A DNA stretch of 64,000 nt from Hyphomicrobiales bacterium (GCA_900470445.1 UCAU01000060.1:37719-101718), one strand, 5' to 3'; counted from the first letter of the stretch, positions 36,206 to 45,445 are shown. The notes: generated by a model not told the origin, from the sequence alone. Made by a program: numbers and translations.

Positions 36206-37906
36206 TTATTCCGAATCAGGCTCGTCGGCCGGGGCAGGGGCCAGCGCCGGATCGATGCCCGCAAGCGGAATTGCGAAGCGCCACTCCAGCCCATCGGCGT
36301 GATAGATCCGCTCGACCTCGGCATTCAGCGCCCGCCCGACCATTGATTTGAGCACCGTGGTGCCAAAGCCGCTGCGCTCGCTCGCCTCCAGCGTCCTGAC
36401 AAGGGTTTCCCGCCAGACTAGCTCGAGCCGTTCGCCATCCCTTTGCCAGGTCACCGACAAATGCCCTTCGTCATCGAGAAAGGCGCCATATTTGACCGCA
36501 TTGGTGGCCAGTTCATGCACCGCCATGCCCAGGGTCTGCGCCGCCTGGCCATTGAGCCGCACGGCGGGGCCGGCAATCTGCACCCTTCCGGCCGTAACCG
36601 GGCGGAACGGCTCGATATGGTGTTCGATCAATTCACCCAGCAGCACGCCGGCCGTGCCATGGGTGAGCAACAGGTCGGTGGAGCGGGCCAATCCCAGAAT
36701 GCGCCGCTCGAAGGCTTGCACATAGCTGGGCAGGTCAGTGGCGCCGCGGGCGGTCTGCTTGGCCATCGCGGCAATCACGGTCATCTGGTTCTTGGAGCGA
36801 TGCGCCAGTTCGCGCAGCAGGAACCGCACCTCGCGCTCGGCCGCCTGGCGGACCTCGGAAGCCTGTTCCAGCGCCTCGGACACTTCGGCAATTTCCGAGA
36901 CCGGATAGGGCTTGGCCACCACCGGCTCGCCCGCGCCCAGCCGCCGTGCATCCCGTGCCAGACCCCGCACCGAGCTGCCAATGCGCTTGCTGCCCCAGAA
37001 CAGGGCTGCCAGGATCAGCCCCAGCAGCACGATGCCGCCGGCGATCAGCATCAGCACGGCAATGAGCAAGGGCTGGGAAATGCTCGACACCGGCGCCCAG
37101 GCCACCAGCCGCCAGCCGGTGGTGACCGAGCGCTGGATCACGCCCAAGGCGGCGCCCTGATTGGTATCCAGATGCTGCCAGCCCAGCGAGAAGGCCTGCG
37201 CCATGGCGTTGAACGGGGTAAAATCCTCGCCCGCTTCGCCCACCCCGGGCGTGGCGGCGATGATCCGGCCCTCATTGTCGAGCAGGGCGGTGTTCCAGCC
37301 CTGGGGCAGGCTATTGGCCGACAGCGCGCCGGCGAAATTGCTGGCAGGCTGGTTGAGCGCGATGAGCTTGGTGCCCTCCGGCCCCAGATCGACCGGCAAG
37401 AGGATATTGTAGACCCATTGCCGCGACACCGCGCCAAACACCAGGTCGGTGACCACCGGTTCGGTGCCGGCAAAGGCGCGCTCGCTGGAGGGTATGTCAT
37501 TGGTGGTTCTGGGCGGGCTGTCGAATGGCTCGCGCGTGCTGGCAAAGGTGCTGAAATCGGGATTGACGATGAACAGATTGGCATTGGTGCCGGCCAGCGC
37601 CACGACACTGGCATCGTAAAAGCTGCGATAATCGCCGGCGCGCAGGGCAGGGGAGGCGGCCAGCACGCGCAATGTGGTGATATTGGCGGCGATTTCGCGT
37701 TCCATGGCCTGCACGATGGAGCGCGACGTCGCCACGATCAGGGTTTCGACAGTGCTTTCCTGCGCCGCCTGATTGCGCTGGATCAGGATGCCGGCGAACA
37801 GAAAGCTCGGCACGACGCCGGCAAAGGCCAGCACCAGCAAATAGAATATGATCGAGCGGGATCCAGACCGGGTGTGGATCGTCTTGGTTTCCGCCGCCTT
37901 GCTCAT
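36206..37906 (-). CDS. HWE-type sensor histidine kinase with extracytoplasmic cache-like domain
   Basis: From the ATG at 37906 ([10 protein letters not shown]) the protein has 566 residues. Two membrane helices (about residues 18-38 and 285-310) frame a periplasmic sensor region that looks like a dCache domain. A HAMP-like stretch follows, then the phospho-acceptor His369 in [10 protein letters not shown]. The ATPase domain has [13 protein letters not shown] and the WxE of HWE kinases in [10 protein letters not shown]. No response regulator is adjacent. The signal is unknown. Confidence 0.88.
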   Translation of the reverse strand: MSKAAETKTIHTRSGSRSIIFYLLVLAFAGVVPSFLFAGILIQRNQAAQESTVETLIVATSRSIVQAMEREIAANITTLRVLAASPALRAGDYRSFYDASVVALAGTNANLFIVNPDFSTFASTREPFDSPPRTTNDIPSSERAFAGTEPVVTDLVFGAVSRQWVYNILLPVDLGPEGTKLIALNQPASNFAGALSANSLPQGWNTALLDNEGRIIAATPGVGEAGEDFTPFNAMAQAFSLGWQHLDTNQGAALGVIQRSVTTGWRLVAWAPVSSISQPLLIAVLMLIAGGIVLLGLILAALFWGSKRIGSSVRGLARDARRLGAGEPVVAKPYPVSEIAEVSEALEQASEVRQAAEREVRFLLRELAHRSKNQMTVIAAMAKQTARGATDLPSYVQAFERRILGLARSTDLLLTHGTAGVLLGELIEHHIEPFRPVTAGRVQIAGPAVRLNGQAAQTLGMAVHELATNAVKYGAFLDDEGHLSVTWQRDGERLELVWRETLVRTLEASERSGFGTTVLKSMVGRALNAEVERIYHADGLEWRFAIPLAGIDPALAPAPADEPDSE

Positions 37907-38006
37907 GCACACTCTAATCCGGTGGCAGCAGGCGCGCGATTCGTCCCACTTTTGCCCACAGGGACCATAGGGGCTCCGCCCCATATTGGGCAATCGCAAA
38001 GGCTAC

Positions 38007-39518
38007 TTAGCCGGCATGCTCGAGATTCTTCTTCTGCCGGCGGCGGATCACCGAGGAGGGAATATTCATGCCCTCCCGGTATTTGGCGACAGTGCGCCGG
38101 GCCAGCTCGATCCCCTGCTCCTTGTGCAGCAGCTCAGCAATGGTGTCGTCCGAGAGCACGTCGGTGATGGCCTCGGCCTCGATCAATTGGCGGATGCGAT
38201 GGCGCACCGCCTCGGCCGAATGATCCCCCCCGCCAGTGCTCGAGGCAATCGCGGTGGTGAAGAAATATTTCATCTCGAACAGGCCGCGTGGCGTGGCGAT
38301 ATATTTGTTCGAGGTCACCCGGCTGACCGTCGATTCATGCATGTCGATGGTCTCGGCCACCATTTTGAGGGTCATCGGCCGCAAATGGGCAATGCCATGC
38401 ACCAGGAACTGATCCTGCTGCCGCACGATTTCCGCCGCTACTTTCAGAATTGTCTGGGCTCGCTGGTCCAGGCTCTTGGTCAGCCAATTGGCGGTGGCCA
38501 GGCAATCGGATAGGAACGCCTTTTCGCTGGGCTCGCGGGTCTTCTTGGTGACGCTGGTATAATAGACGCGATTGACCAGCACGCGCGGCAGCACCTCAGT
38601 ATTGAGCTCGATTTGCCAGGCGCCATCCGGCCCCGGCCGCACGAACACATCGGGCACCACCGCTTCGATCGGCCCGCTGTCAAAGGCCAGTCCAGGCTTG
38701 GGATCGAGCCGGCGGATTTCGCCCAGCATGTCGGCCAGGTCCTCGCGATCGCAGCCCACCGCGCGCAATAGCCCCGCCACATTATGCTCAGCCAGAAGCC
38801 CGATATTATCGAGCAGCGCCTGCATCATCGGGTCGAGCCGGTCGCGCTCGCGCAATTGCATGGCAAGGCATTCCGGCACGGTACGGGCAAATACCCCCAC
38901 CGGGTCACAGCCCTGCAACGCCCCCAGCACCGCCTCCACATCGGCCAGTTCGGCCCCCAGCAATTCGGCAATGCTGTCGAGTTCGACCGCCAGATACCCC
39001 GCCTCGTTGAGATTATCGATCAGGTGGCGCGCAATCATCCGGTCGGCGGGCATGCGCAGGATCAGATTGGCCTGGGCCTCCAGATGCTCGGAGAGCAAGG
39101 GCCGTGAGGCGACGAATTGATCGATATCGGGCGCGTCCCCACCTTCGCTGGCCCCATTGCGGTCGAGCCGGCTGGTGGGAATCAACTGGTCCTGTGCCGC
39201 CTGGTCGGGAAACACATTCTCGACCGCCGTGTCATAGCCATCGGCAATCGAGCCGGCATCCTGGATGCGCTCGCCCCGCTCCACCGTATCTTCATAGGCG
39301 CTGATTTCGGTGGTGCGCTCGGGCACTTCCGTGGGTTCGGTTTCGCCCGGTTCGGCCCCGTCCTCGCGTTCGAGCAACGGATTGCGCAGCAATTCGGCAT
39401 CGACGAAATCGTTGAGTTCCAGATGGCTCAATTGCAGCAGCCGGATCGACTGCATCAATTGCGGCGTCAGCGTCAGGCTTTGAGCCTGCCGAAATTCGAG
39501 CCGCGGCGAAAGTGCCAT
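38007..39518 (-). CDS. rpoN: RNA polymerase sigma-54 factor
   Basis: RpoN directs polymerase to -24/-12 promoters and needs AAA+ activators. From the ATG at 39518 (MALSPRLEFRQAQSLTLTPQ) it has 503 residues: a Q/L-rich region I, an acidic region II, the core-binding region, and the RpoN box RRTVAKYREGMNIPSSVIRRR-like near the end. It follows lptB, the normal order, but hpf and ptsN, which commonly follow in rhizobia, are not here. Confidence 0.96.
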   Translation of the reverse strand: MALSPRLEFRQAQSLTLTPQLMQSIRLLQLSHLELNDFVDAELLRNPLLEREDGAEPGETEPTEVPERTTEISAYEDTVERGERIQDAGSIADGYDTAVENVFPDQAAQDQLIPTSRLDRNGASEGGDAPDIDQFVASRPLLSEHLEAQANLILRMPADRMIARHLIDNLNEAGYLAVELDSIAELLGAELADVEAVLGALQGCDPVGVFARTVPECLAMQLRERDRLDPMMQALLDNIGLLAEHNVAGLLRAVGCDREDLADMLGEIRRLDPKPGLAFDSGPIEAVVPDVFVRPGPDGAWQIELNTEVLPRVLVNRVYYTSVTKKTREPSEKAFLSDCLATANWLTKSLDQRAQTILKVAAEIVRQQDQFLVHGIAHLRPMTLKMVAETIDMHESTVSRVTSNKYIATPRGLFEMKYFFTTAIASSTGGGDHSAEAVRHRIRQLIEAEAITDVLSDDTIAELLHKEQGIELARRTVAKYREGMNIPSSVIRRRQKKNLEHAG

Positions 39519-39639
39519 CCATCCGTCCCTGAACTGCAAATATTCCGGCCGTTTCCGGCCACTTCCCGGCGGCACCATGCCTCATTTCGCGGCACGGGGC
39601 AAGCGATAGGGCAAGTTCCGTGCCAAGTGCCGGCCGGGG

Positions 39640-40398
39640 CTAGATCTCGAAATTCTCGCCCAGATAGACCCGGCGCGCATCGGGGTCGGCGCTGATGGTT
39701 TCGGGCCGCCCCTGGATCATCACCTTGCCGCCATGGATGACATAGGCGCGGTCGACCAGGCCCAGCGTTTCGCGCACCGCATGGTCGGTGATCAGCACGC
39801 CAATGCCGCGGCGGGTCAATTGCTTGACCAGCGCCTTGACCTCGGCCACCGCAATCGGATCAACGCCCGCAAAGGGTTCGTCGAGCAGCATGAAGACCGG
39901 ATCGGCGGCCAGCGCCCGGGCGATTTCGACGCGCCGGCGCTCCCCGCCCGACAAGGCCAGCGCATTGGCCTTGGCTAGGTGCTGGATGGAAAATTCCTCG
40001 AGCAGGGATTCTAGCCGCGCCTGGCGCGCCGCCTTGCCCTTCACGTGGTTTTCCAGCACCGCCATGATATTGCCGGCGACGCTCAGCCCGCGGAAAATCG
40101 AGGGCTCCTGCGGCAGATAGCCAATGCCCAATTGGCCGCGCTGGAACAGCGGCAAATGGGTGATCGGCCTGCCATCGAGCCGGATATCGCCGCTATCGGG
40201 CTTTACCAGCCCCATGATCATGGTGAAAACCGTGGTCTTGCCAGCGCCATTGGGCCCCAGCAGTCCCACAGCCTCGCCTCGCCGCACCGCCAGCGACACA
40301 TCACGCACCACGCTGCGCTTGCCAAAGCTTTTGGCCAGGCTATGCGCTACGAGCCAGCCGGTCTGGTCGACCCGCGATTTTGCCGCTTCATCATTCAT
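39640..40398 (-). CDS. lptB: LPS export ABC transporter ATP-binding protein LptB
   Basis: LptB drives LPS extraction from the inner membrane with LptFG. The 252-residue ATPase has Walker A GPNGAGKTT (48-56), signature LSGGERRRVEIARAL, Walker B FMLLDEPFAGVD and the switch His in ITDHAVRE. It overlaps lptA by 4 bases and precedes rpoN. Confidence 0.96.
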   Translation of the reverse strand: MNDEAAKSRVDQTGWLVAHSLAKSFGKRSVVRDVSLAVRRGEAVGLLGPNGAGKTTVFTMIMGLVKPDSGDIRLDGRPITHLPLFQRGQLGIGYLPQEPSIFRGLSVAGNIMAVLENHVKGKAARQARLESLLEEFSIQHLAKANALALSGGERRRVEIARALAADPVFMLLDEPFAGVDPIAVAEVKALVKQLTRRGIGVLITDHAVRETLGLVDRAYVIHGGKVMIQGRPETISADPDARRVYLGENFEI

Positions 40399-40847
40399 TG
40401 CGAGTTGAAGACCCCGGTCACCCGGCCGCCGCCAGTGCTGGAAAAGGTCGACACATTGGTTTCAAGATTCACCACCAATTCGCTCGAATTGACCGTGCCG
40501 CCCGAATTGATCACCACCACATTGCCGGTCAGCCGCAGCAATTGATCGGAGGGGGTGAACACGGCGCGCTGGCCGGTCGCGGTCTGGTCCTTGGTCTCCA
40601 GCTTGACGTCGCCGGTGGCCTCGAAGCTCTTGATGTCATTGGTGCCGCCTTCGCCATAAATGGCCACCACATGGGGCGCCCACACGGTCACCGTGGGGTG
40701 TTTGACCACCACATTGCCGTCGAACACGGCTTCCCGCTTGGTTTCCTCGATGGTGAACTTGTCGGCGGTGATCTCAACCTTTTGCTGCGCCCAGGCCGGA
40801 CTGGCCAGCAACAGCAAGCTCATGGCAAGCAGGAGGCGCGGCATCAT
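40395..40847 (-). CDS. lptA: LPS transport periplasmic protein LptA
   Basis: LptA forms the beta-jellyroll bridge that carries LPS across the periplasm. From the ATG at 40847 the product has 150 residues: a signal peptide (MPRLLLAMSLLLLASPAWA) and an OstA domain (ITADKFTIEETKREAVFDGN, then GDVKLETKDQTATGQRAVF). It overlaps both lptC and lptB by 4 bases. Confidence 0.92.
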   Translation of the reverse strand: MMPRLLLAMSLLLLASPAWAQQKVEITADKFTIEETKREAVFDGNVVVKHPTVTVWAPHVVAIYGEGGTNDIKSFEATGDVKLETKDQTATGQRAVFTPSDQLLRLTGNVVVINSGGTVNSSELVVNLETNVSTFSSTGGGRVTGVFNSQ

Positions 40848-41482
40848 GGGATGGTTTCTCCAGGGGTCGAAGGCAGGGTGACGATGGCCCTGGTAAATGT
40901 CCAAGTCTGCTGTTTGGCATCATAGACCATGCCGGCGGCCTTGATATCGCTGCCGTCGGAATAATTAATGCTCACCGGACCCTTGGCGGTCAGCACCGAT
41001 CGGGTCCAGTCGAATTCCGATTGCTCGAATACGCCCTTGGTGCCGGTCGTGTCGGTGAAATGGGCCACTCCATCGATAAAGACTATCTGATTGGTGGTAT
41101 CGAGCAGCGCCGCGTCCGAGCTGGCGCGCATCGACACGCCGCTGGTGCGGTCCACTTCGAGCACGGCATCGCTCAATTCGATCCGGTCGGTGGCGTTCAT
41201 CGCCGCCCGCGCCGCGCTGGCCGTGACGCGATAGGCGGCGCCATCCTCGAGGAGGCCCGCATATTCGGGAGCATCCACCGAAACCCCGTCGCGCGTCACC
41301 GAGATCTGGCCGACCCCGAAGCGGGCGCCGATACTGGACAGATAAATCTGCCCGGCCAGCAGCACCAGGGTCAGCGCCCCCAAAGCCGGCACGCCGACGC
41401 GTAGGATCGACACGATCCGGTTGCGCCGCACGAGGCGCCGATAGGTGGCCAGCCGTTCCGGTGCGTCGATATGGATTGTCAT
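40844..41482 (-). CDS. lptC: LPS export protein LptC
   Basis: LptC anchors the periplasmic bridge to LptBFG. The 212-residue product has a membrane helix (about residues 29-50) and a beta-rich periplasmic domain. Start is the ATG at 41482 with AAGGGG six bases before it. It lies between rnd and lptA; the stop overlaps the lptA start by 4 bases. Sequence conservation in LptC is low, so context is part of the evidence. Confidence 0.88.
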   Translation of the reverse strand: MTIHIDAPERLATYRRLVRRNRIVSILRVGVPALGALTLVLLAGQIYLSSIGARFGVGQISVTRDGVSVDAPEYAGLLEDGAAYRVTASAARAAMNATDRIELSDAVLEVDRTSGVSMRASSDAALLDTTNQIVFIDGVAHFTDTTGTKGVFEQSEFDWTRSVLTAKGPVSINYSDGSDIKAAGMVYDAKQQTWTFTRAIVTLPSTPGETIP

Positions 41483-41498
41483 CGCAACCCCTTGGCTC

Positions 41499-42113
41499 TC
41501 AGCTATGGGCGAAAATATCGGTTTCGTCCCAGCCCAACAGATCAAGCTCGCACCGCGTCTTGAGGAAATCAAAACATTGCCGGGCCAGCTCGGTGCGGTT
41601 TTCGCGCTGCAGCATGCGATCGAGATGGCGCTTCAGATCATGCAGATAAAGCACATCGGAGGCTGCATAATCGAGCTGGGCATCGCTGAGCTTGTCCGCC
41701 CCCCAGTCCGAGCTCTGCTGCTGCTTGGACAGGTCCACGTTGAGCAGTTCGCGCACCAGATCCTTCAGCCCATGCCGGTCGGTATAGGTCCGCACCAGTT
41801 TGGACGCGATCTTGGTGCAATAGATCGGGCCGGTCACCACGCCAAAGCGGTTCTTGAGCACCGCCACGTCAAAACGGGCATAGTGAAAAATCTTGGTAAC
41901 GGCGGGGTCACCCAGCAGCTTGACCAGATTGGGCGCCTCATTGCTGCCCTGGGGGATCTGCACCACATCGGCGCTGCCATCGCCGGGCGACAGCTGGATC
42001 ACGCAGAGCCGGTCACGGTGGGGATCAAGGCCCATGGTCTCGGTGTCGATGGCGACTTCCCTGCCATAGCGGGAAAGGTCAGGCAGATCGCCGCGATGCA
42101 GTCTTATGGCCAT
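41499..42113 (-). CDS. rnd: Short ribonuclease D (DEDDy 3'-5' exonuclease)
   Basis: This 204-residue protein is a bare DEDD exonuclease domain: ExoI VAIDTETMGLD (Asp23, Glu25), ExoII HYARFDVAVL, ExoIII LDYAASDVLYLHDL with the Tyr of the DEDDy group. It lacks the HRDC domains of the longer E. coli RNase D, as is common in Hyphomicrobiales. It probably trims tRNA or other stable RNA ends. The longer frame to 42311 reads the tRNA-Leu gene backwards into protein and is rejected. Confidence 0.9.
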   Translation of the reverse strand: MAIRLHRGDLPDLSRYGREVAIDTETMGLDPHRDRLCVIQLSPGDGSADVVQIPQGSNEAPNLVKLLGDPAVTKIFHYARFDVAVLKNRFGVVTGPIYCTKIASKLVRTYTDRHGLKDLVRELLNVDLSKQQQSSDWGADKLSDAQLDYAASDVLYLHDLKRHLDRMLQRENRTELARQCFDFLKTRCELDLLGWDETDIFAHS

Positions 42114-42191
42114 GGGACGTCTCGAAAATTGCGCGTTCCGTTCCTCTTGGCACAGCAAGAGGGCATTGGAAAGGCGGCTCCCGGAAAAGCG

Positions 42192-42227
42192 AAGCGCCGG
42201 CCACGACTTCCGTCGTGACCGGCGCTT
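42192..42227 (-). terminator. Terminator after tRNA-Leu
   Basis: AAGCGCCGG plus CACGAC pairs with GTCGTG plus CCGGCGCTT around one mismatch, with a TTCC loop. The minus strand continues TTCGCTTTTCC. It starts 5 bases past the tRNA 3' end. Confidence 0.8.
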
Positions 42228-42232
42228 AAACT

Positions 42233-42317
42233 TGGTGCCCAGAAGAAGACTCGAACTTCCACACCTTGCGGTACACGGACCTGAACCGTGCGCGTCTACC
42301 AATTCCGCCATCTGGGC
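42233..42317 (-). tRNA. tRNA-Leu (anticodon CAG)
   Basis: The 85-base gene is a class II tRNA with a long variable arm. On the minus strand it begins GCCCAGATGGCGGAATTGG, has anticodon stem CACGG / CCGTG with loop TTCAGGT (CAG), T-loop GTTCGAGTC and ends in CTGGGC plus A and an encoded CCA. Confidence 0.97.
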
Positions 42318-42376
42318 AAGTGGCGGTGTAACTAGGGTGCAAGCCGACGCTTGTCAACGGGCTTTCGCAGCTACCC

Positions 42377-42739
42377 TCAAAAGTTCGCGCCGTCCCAGTG
42401 CCTGATCGTGTTGCGGTCCACCGCCGGGGCGTCGTCAAGGCAGTTCACATTGATCATGACCGTAGATTTGCCACTTCCATCTTCCCCGCGCGCAAACGAT
42501 TCGATGCCGCAATGGCTGCAGAACAGATGATCGATTCTATCGGTATTGAAGTGATAGGGGACCAGCTTGTCCGCCCCGCTCAGCAAGACGAATTCGTCCG
42601 CCGGCACCGGCTGCAAAATCCAGCCCAGCCGCCGGCAACGCGAGCAATTGCAATCCATCAGCCCGTCAAGCGCGGTATTGGCCGTAAACCGCACGGCGCC
42701 GCAATGGCATTGCCCGTGATACGTCCTGGCTTCGCTCAT
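42377..42739 (-). CDS. GFA (CENP-V) family zinc protein
   Basis: This 120-residue protein has the GFA zinc-binding pattern: CHCGAV (residues 11-14), CNCSRC and CSHCGIES. Members include glutathione-dependent formaldehyde-activating enzyme, but most have no proven reaction. Start is the ATG at 42739 (MSEARTYHGQC). It lies alone beside tRNA-Leu. Confidence 0.87.
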   Translation of the reverse strand: MSEARTYHGQCHCGAVRFTANTALDGLMDCNCSRCRRLGWILQPVPADEFVLLSGADKLVPYHFNTDRIDHLFCSHCGIESFARGEDGSGKSTVMINVNCLDDAPAVDRNTIRHWDGANF

Positions 42740-42897
42740 GGCAAAATCTCCTCTGCTGTTTCGAACAAACCAAGAACATACCGAGCCCGGAGTCAAGCCC
42801 GTTCCGCGCTCGATGCCCTCGACAGCCACGCCCTGCCTGCGCTAGAACCCGAGCCAACTTGCCGCGCGCCCCTCGCGCCATTTGCCGGAGCTTTTGC

Positions 42898-43926
42898 ATG
42901 GACAGGATCGAACCCAAACTCGTCACCATCTTTGGCGGTTCCGGCTTCGTGGGAACCCAGGTCGTGCAATTGCTGGCCGATAAGGGCCACCGCATCCGCG
43001 TCGCCGTGCGCCGGCCGGACCTGGCCGGACACCTCAAGACCCTGGGCATGGTCGGCCAGATCCTGCCCATCCAGGCCAATGTGCGGAACGAGGCGTCTAT
43101 CGTCCGCGCCGTCGCCAAGGCCGATATCGTCATCAATCTGGCGGGCATCGGCTTTGAACGCGGCGCCCAGACCTTCAAGGCGGTCCATACCGAAGGAGCC
43201 GGGCTGATTGCCGCTGCCGCCAAGGCCGCAGGCGCCGCAGCCCTGGTGCATATGTCGGCGCTCGGCGCCGACCAGGCCGCCGCGGTCAGCGCCTATGCCA
43301 GCTCCAAGCTCGAGGGCGAAGCCGCCGTGCTTGCGGCCTTCCCCAATGCCGTCATTTTCCGGCCCTCCATCATGTTTGGCCGCGACGACAGCTTCTTCAA
43401 TCTCATGGGCGGCCTGTCCCGGCTCTTCCCGGCCCTGCCGCTGATCGGGGGCGACACGCGCTTCCAGCCCGTCTATGTCGGCGATGTCGCCCAGGCTTTT
43501 GCCAAGGCCGCCGAGGGCGAGCTCAAGACCGGCCGGATTTACGAGCTGGGCGGGCCGATTGTGGAAACCCATCGCGCCCTCCTGCAGCGCATCCTGCGCG
43601 AGGCCGGCCGCAAGAATTCGCTGCTGACGCTCTCACCCGGCTTTGCCAAGGTGCTGGCCGCCCCGCTCGCCATCCTGCCCTTCGCCCCACTGCTGACCGC
43701 CGACCGGGTCGATCTGCTGGGCGTCGACAATGTAGTGTCCGAAACCGCCATCAAGGAAAAGCGCACCCTGGCCGGCATCGGCATCGCGCCCACCTCGATG
43801 GATACCATCCTGCCCACCTATATGTACCGCTTCCGCAAACACGGCCAATTCGACCGCGACGCCAGCCTTGCCGACCCCACCTCGTTCAAGGCCGATCCCT
43901 CGCACTACGAAAAGGTCAAGATCTAG
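42898..43926 (+). CDS. NDUFA9-like NAD(P)-binding protein (atypical SDR)
   Basis: This 342-residue Rossmann protein has the glycine motif FGGSGFVGTQVV (residues 12-23), then NLAGIGFERGAQ and a YASSKLEGE segment in which the usual YxxxK is kept (YASSK). It belongs to the complex I NDUFA9-like group of extended SDRs, thought to help complex I or ubiquinone-linked functions in alphaproteobacteria. Start is the ATG at 42898 (MDRIEPKLV). Confidence 0.87.
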   Translation: MDRIEPKLVTIFGGSGFVGTQVVQLLADKGHRIRVAVRRPDLAGHLKTLGMVGQILPIQANVRNEASIVRAVAKADIVINLAGIGFERGAQTFKAVHTEGAGLIAAAAKAAGAAALVHMSALGADQAAAVSAYASSKLEGEAAVLAAFPNAVIFRPSIMFGRDDSFFNLMGGLSRLFPALPLIGGDTRFQPVYVGDVAQAFAKAAEGELKTGRIYELGGPIVETHRALLQRILREAGRKNSLLTLSPGFAKVLAAPLAILPFAPLLTADRVDLLGVDNVVSETAIKEKRTLAGIGIAPTSMDTILPTYMYRFRKHGQFDRDASLADPTSFKADPSHYEKVKI

Positions 43927-43972
43927 CCCTTCACCTCTCCCTTGGGGAGGTTGAGCCGGGTTAGGGGCCTTC
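43927..43972. repeat. Half copy of a palindromic intergenic repeat
   Basis: The stretch CTCTCCCTTGGGGAGGTTGA and the GGGTTAGGGG that follows resemble one arm of the C-rich and G-rich repeats at 3091 and 62434. It lies directly after the NDUFA9-like stop. No second arm is seen. Confidence 0.5.
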
Positions 43973-43995
43973 CCTTTGTCATTCAGCCAGGCGCG

Positions 43996-44268
43996 TCAGC
44001 GCTTGGACGCCTCTGCGAGATCTCGCTCGATCAACATGCGCACATAGCGTGTGAATGGTACGCCCTTGGTGGCCGCCCGGTCCTTGAGGGCATCGAGCAA
44101 GGATTGCGGAATGCGCATGTTGAGCGCCGCCGCCTTCTTTTCAAACTCGAAACGTGTCGGCTTGAAGCCGGACAGATCGTATTCGCTGAGATCTGCCGTC
44201 TCGACAAAGGCTTCCGCCTCTGCGTCGCTCGACAGCACCGGCATGGCCTTAAGTTTGTCCTTGCTCAT
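43996..44268 (-). CDS. brnA: BrnA family antitoxin
   Basis: BrnA binds and neutralises BrnT and represses its own operon. The 90-residue protein has the ribbon-helix-helix end ALNMRIPQSLLDALKDRAATKGVPFTRYVRMLIERDL. Start is the ATG at 44268: AAGGAG lies 10 bases before it, inside the brnT end. The genes overlap by 20 bases, in the standard toxin-first order. The toxin gene upstream is frameshifted, so brnA may be an orphan. Confidence 0.85.
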   Translation of the reverse strand: MSKDKLKAMPVLSSDAEAEAFVETADLSEYDLSGFKPTRFEFEKKAAALNMRIPQSLLDALKDRAATKGVPFTRYVRMLIERDLAEASKR

Positions 44269-44540
44269 AGCGTCTGATCTCCTTGTCATGCATGTAGCGG
44301 GCGCTGATCGGGCGGATGAATAGTCCGCCGTCGCGCTGCCTCAGCGTAAAGGCAGCAAATACATATCGGCCCGAGGCAACTTTCCCGATGGCGCGATAGC
44401 GAAGCTCGCCCGCGCTAGGGTCTGGGTAAACACCCGGCTCGCCGGCAAACAGGCTCTCTATCTCGTCCTGCGATACGCCGTGCTTGCCGCATTTTGGGCC
44501 AGTTGCCGTCATCCCAATCAAGGCCCGCAATCGTTAGCAT
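44249..44540 (-). CDS. brnT: BrnT family toxin, frameshifted near the N-terminus
   Basis: The downstream frame (93 residues, open from a TTG at 44530) has the BrnT body: KHGVSQDEIESLF, RYRAIGKVASGRYVFAAFTLR, IRPISARYMHDKEIRRYE. The family N-terminus, reading MLTIAGLDWDDGNWPK from the ATG at 44540, is in another frame. Removing one base of the T4/A4 run at 44492-44495 joins the two as WDDGNWPKCGKHGVS. BrnT is a RelE-like RNase. It is either a disrupted gene, a read error, or a case of frameshifting. brnA follows with a 20-base overlap. Confidence 0.75.
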
Positions 44541-44623
44541 CAGCTATTTATGCATTTGTGTAGGCAAATGCAATACGCCAGAGCAAATTTCCCGCACACA
44601 ACACCCCTCCAAAAACAATCGTA

Positions 44624-44689
44624 AGATATATCTTGAAATCGCCGCGAACCGCGCCGATCTTAGCTTTCAACGCAATCCAAGATATATCG
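44624..44689 (+). promoter_or_regulatory. Two PadR-type operator boxes
   Basis: AAGATATATCTT at 44624-44635 is a perfect 12-bp palindrome. AAGATATATC recurs at 44680-44689, next to the GGAGA ribosome site of the PadR gene. PadR proteins of this kind often bind such ATAT-centred dyads in their own promoter. Autoregulation is inferred. Confidence 0.65.
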
Positions 44690-44699
44690 GAGACACATT

Positions 44700-45437
44700 A
44701 TGGGACAATATTGGCGCGATGGAGAGCCCAATTGGCGTCGGCTTGAAGCCATGGCCCGCCGCAGCTGGGGACAGTTCGCCGGCGGTGTCGGCGGCGATGG
44801 CTGGGGCAATATGGGCGGTAATTTTCGCATCGGGCGCATGCTCGCCTCGGGCGATCTGCGGCTCGTGGCGCTCTATCTCATCGAGCAGCAACCCCGCCAT
44901 GGCTATGACCTGATCAAGGCCATCGAGGAAAAATCGGGCGGCTTCTATTCGCCCAGCCCCGGCATCGTCTATCCGGCGCTGACCTTCCTCGAGGAAGCCG
45001 GCTACGTGACCTCACAGGCCGATGGCAATAAAAAGCTCTATACCATCACCGATGAGGGCCGCACCCACCTGGCCGACAATCGCGAAGCCATTGAATCGAC
45101 CCTGTCATTCCTGGCCAAAGCCGGCGAGCAGATGAACCGCTTCCGCGAATTCGCCAAGGCCGACTGGCCCTTCAATCGCGAGCAAGGCCCCGAGGCCGGC
45201 AATCGTCCACAGCACCGCGGTTTTGGCTTTGGCTTCGGTCCGGCCGGGCAAGAGCCCGATGCCGACCGCGACCTGCGCGATGTGGTGCCCGAGCTCAACG
45301 ACGCCCGCCGCGCGCTGAAGGCCGCGCTCAAGAAAGCCCGTGCCGGCTCGCCCGAGCAGCAGCGCGAGGCCGCCGATATCCTGCTCCACGCCGCCGCCCA
45401 GATCGAGGCGCTTGGCGAAGACGACGTCGATATCTGA
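44700..45437 (+). CDS. PadR family transcriptional regulator
   Basis: This 245-residue protein has an N-terminal Gly/Trp-rich stretch, then the PadR winged helix (DLRLVALYLIEQQPRHGYDLIKAIEEKSGG, SPGIVYPALTFLEEAGYV) and a long C-terminal part with a Phe/Gly-rich linker and a coiled helix (DARRALKAALKKAR). Start is the ATG at 44700, with GGAGA upstream. It has two palindromic boxes in its promoter. Its targets are unknown; the large dehydrogenase gene follows after 92 bases. Confidence 0.88.
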   Translation: MGQYWRDGEPNWRRLEAMARRSWGQFAGGVGGDGWGNMGGNFRIGRMLASGDLRLVALYLIEQQPRHGYDLIKAIEEKSGGFYSPSPGIVYPALTFLEEAGYVTSQADGNKKLYTITDEGRTHLADNREAIESTLSFLAKAGEQMNRFREFAKADWPFNREQGPEAGNRPQHRGFGFGFGPAGQEPDADRDLRDVVPELNDARRALKAALKKARAGSPEQQREAADILLHAAAQIEALGEDDVDI

Positions 45438-45445
45438 GCAAGCAA

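Noticed and set aside
41499-42311. Longer rnd frame beginning MAELVDAHGSGPC
   Set aside because: That peptide is the translation of the tRNA-Leu gene read in a protein frame, a known annotation artefact. The real start is 42113.
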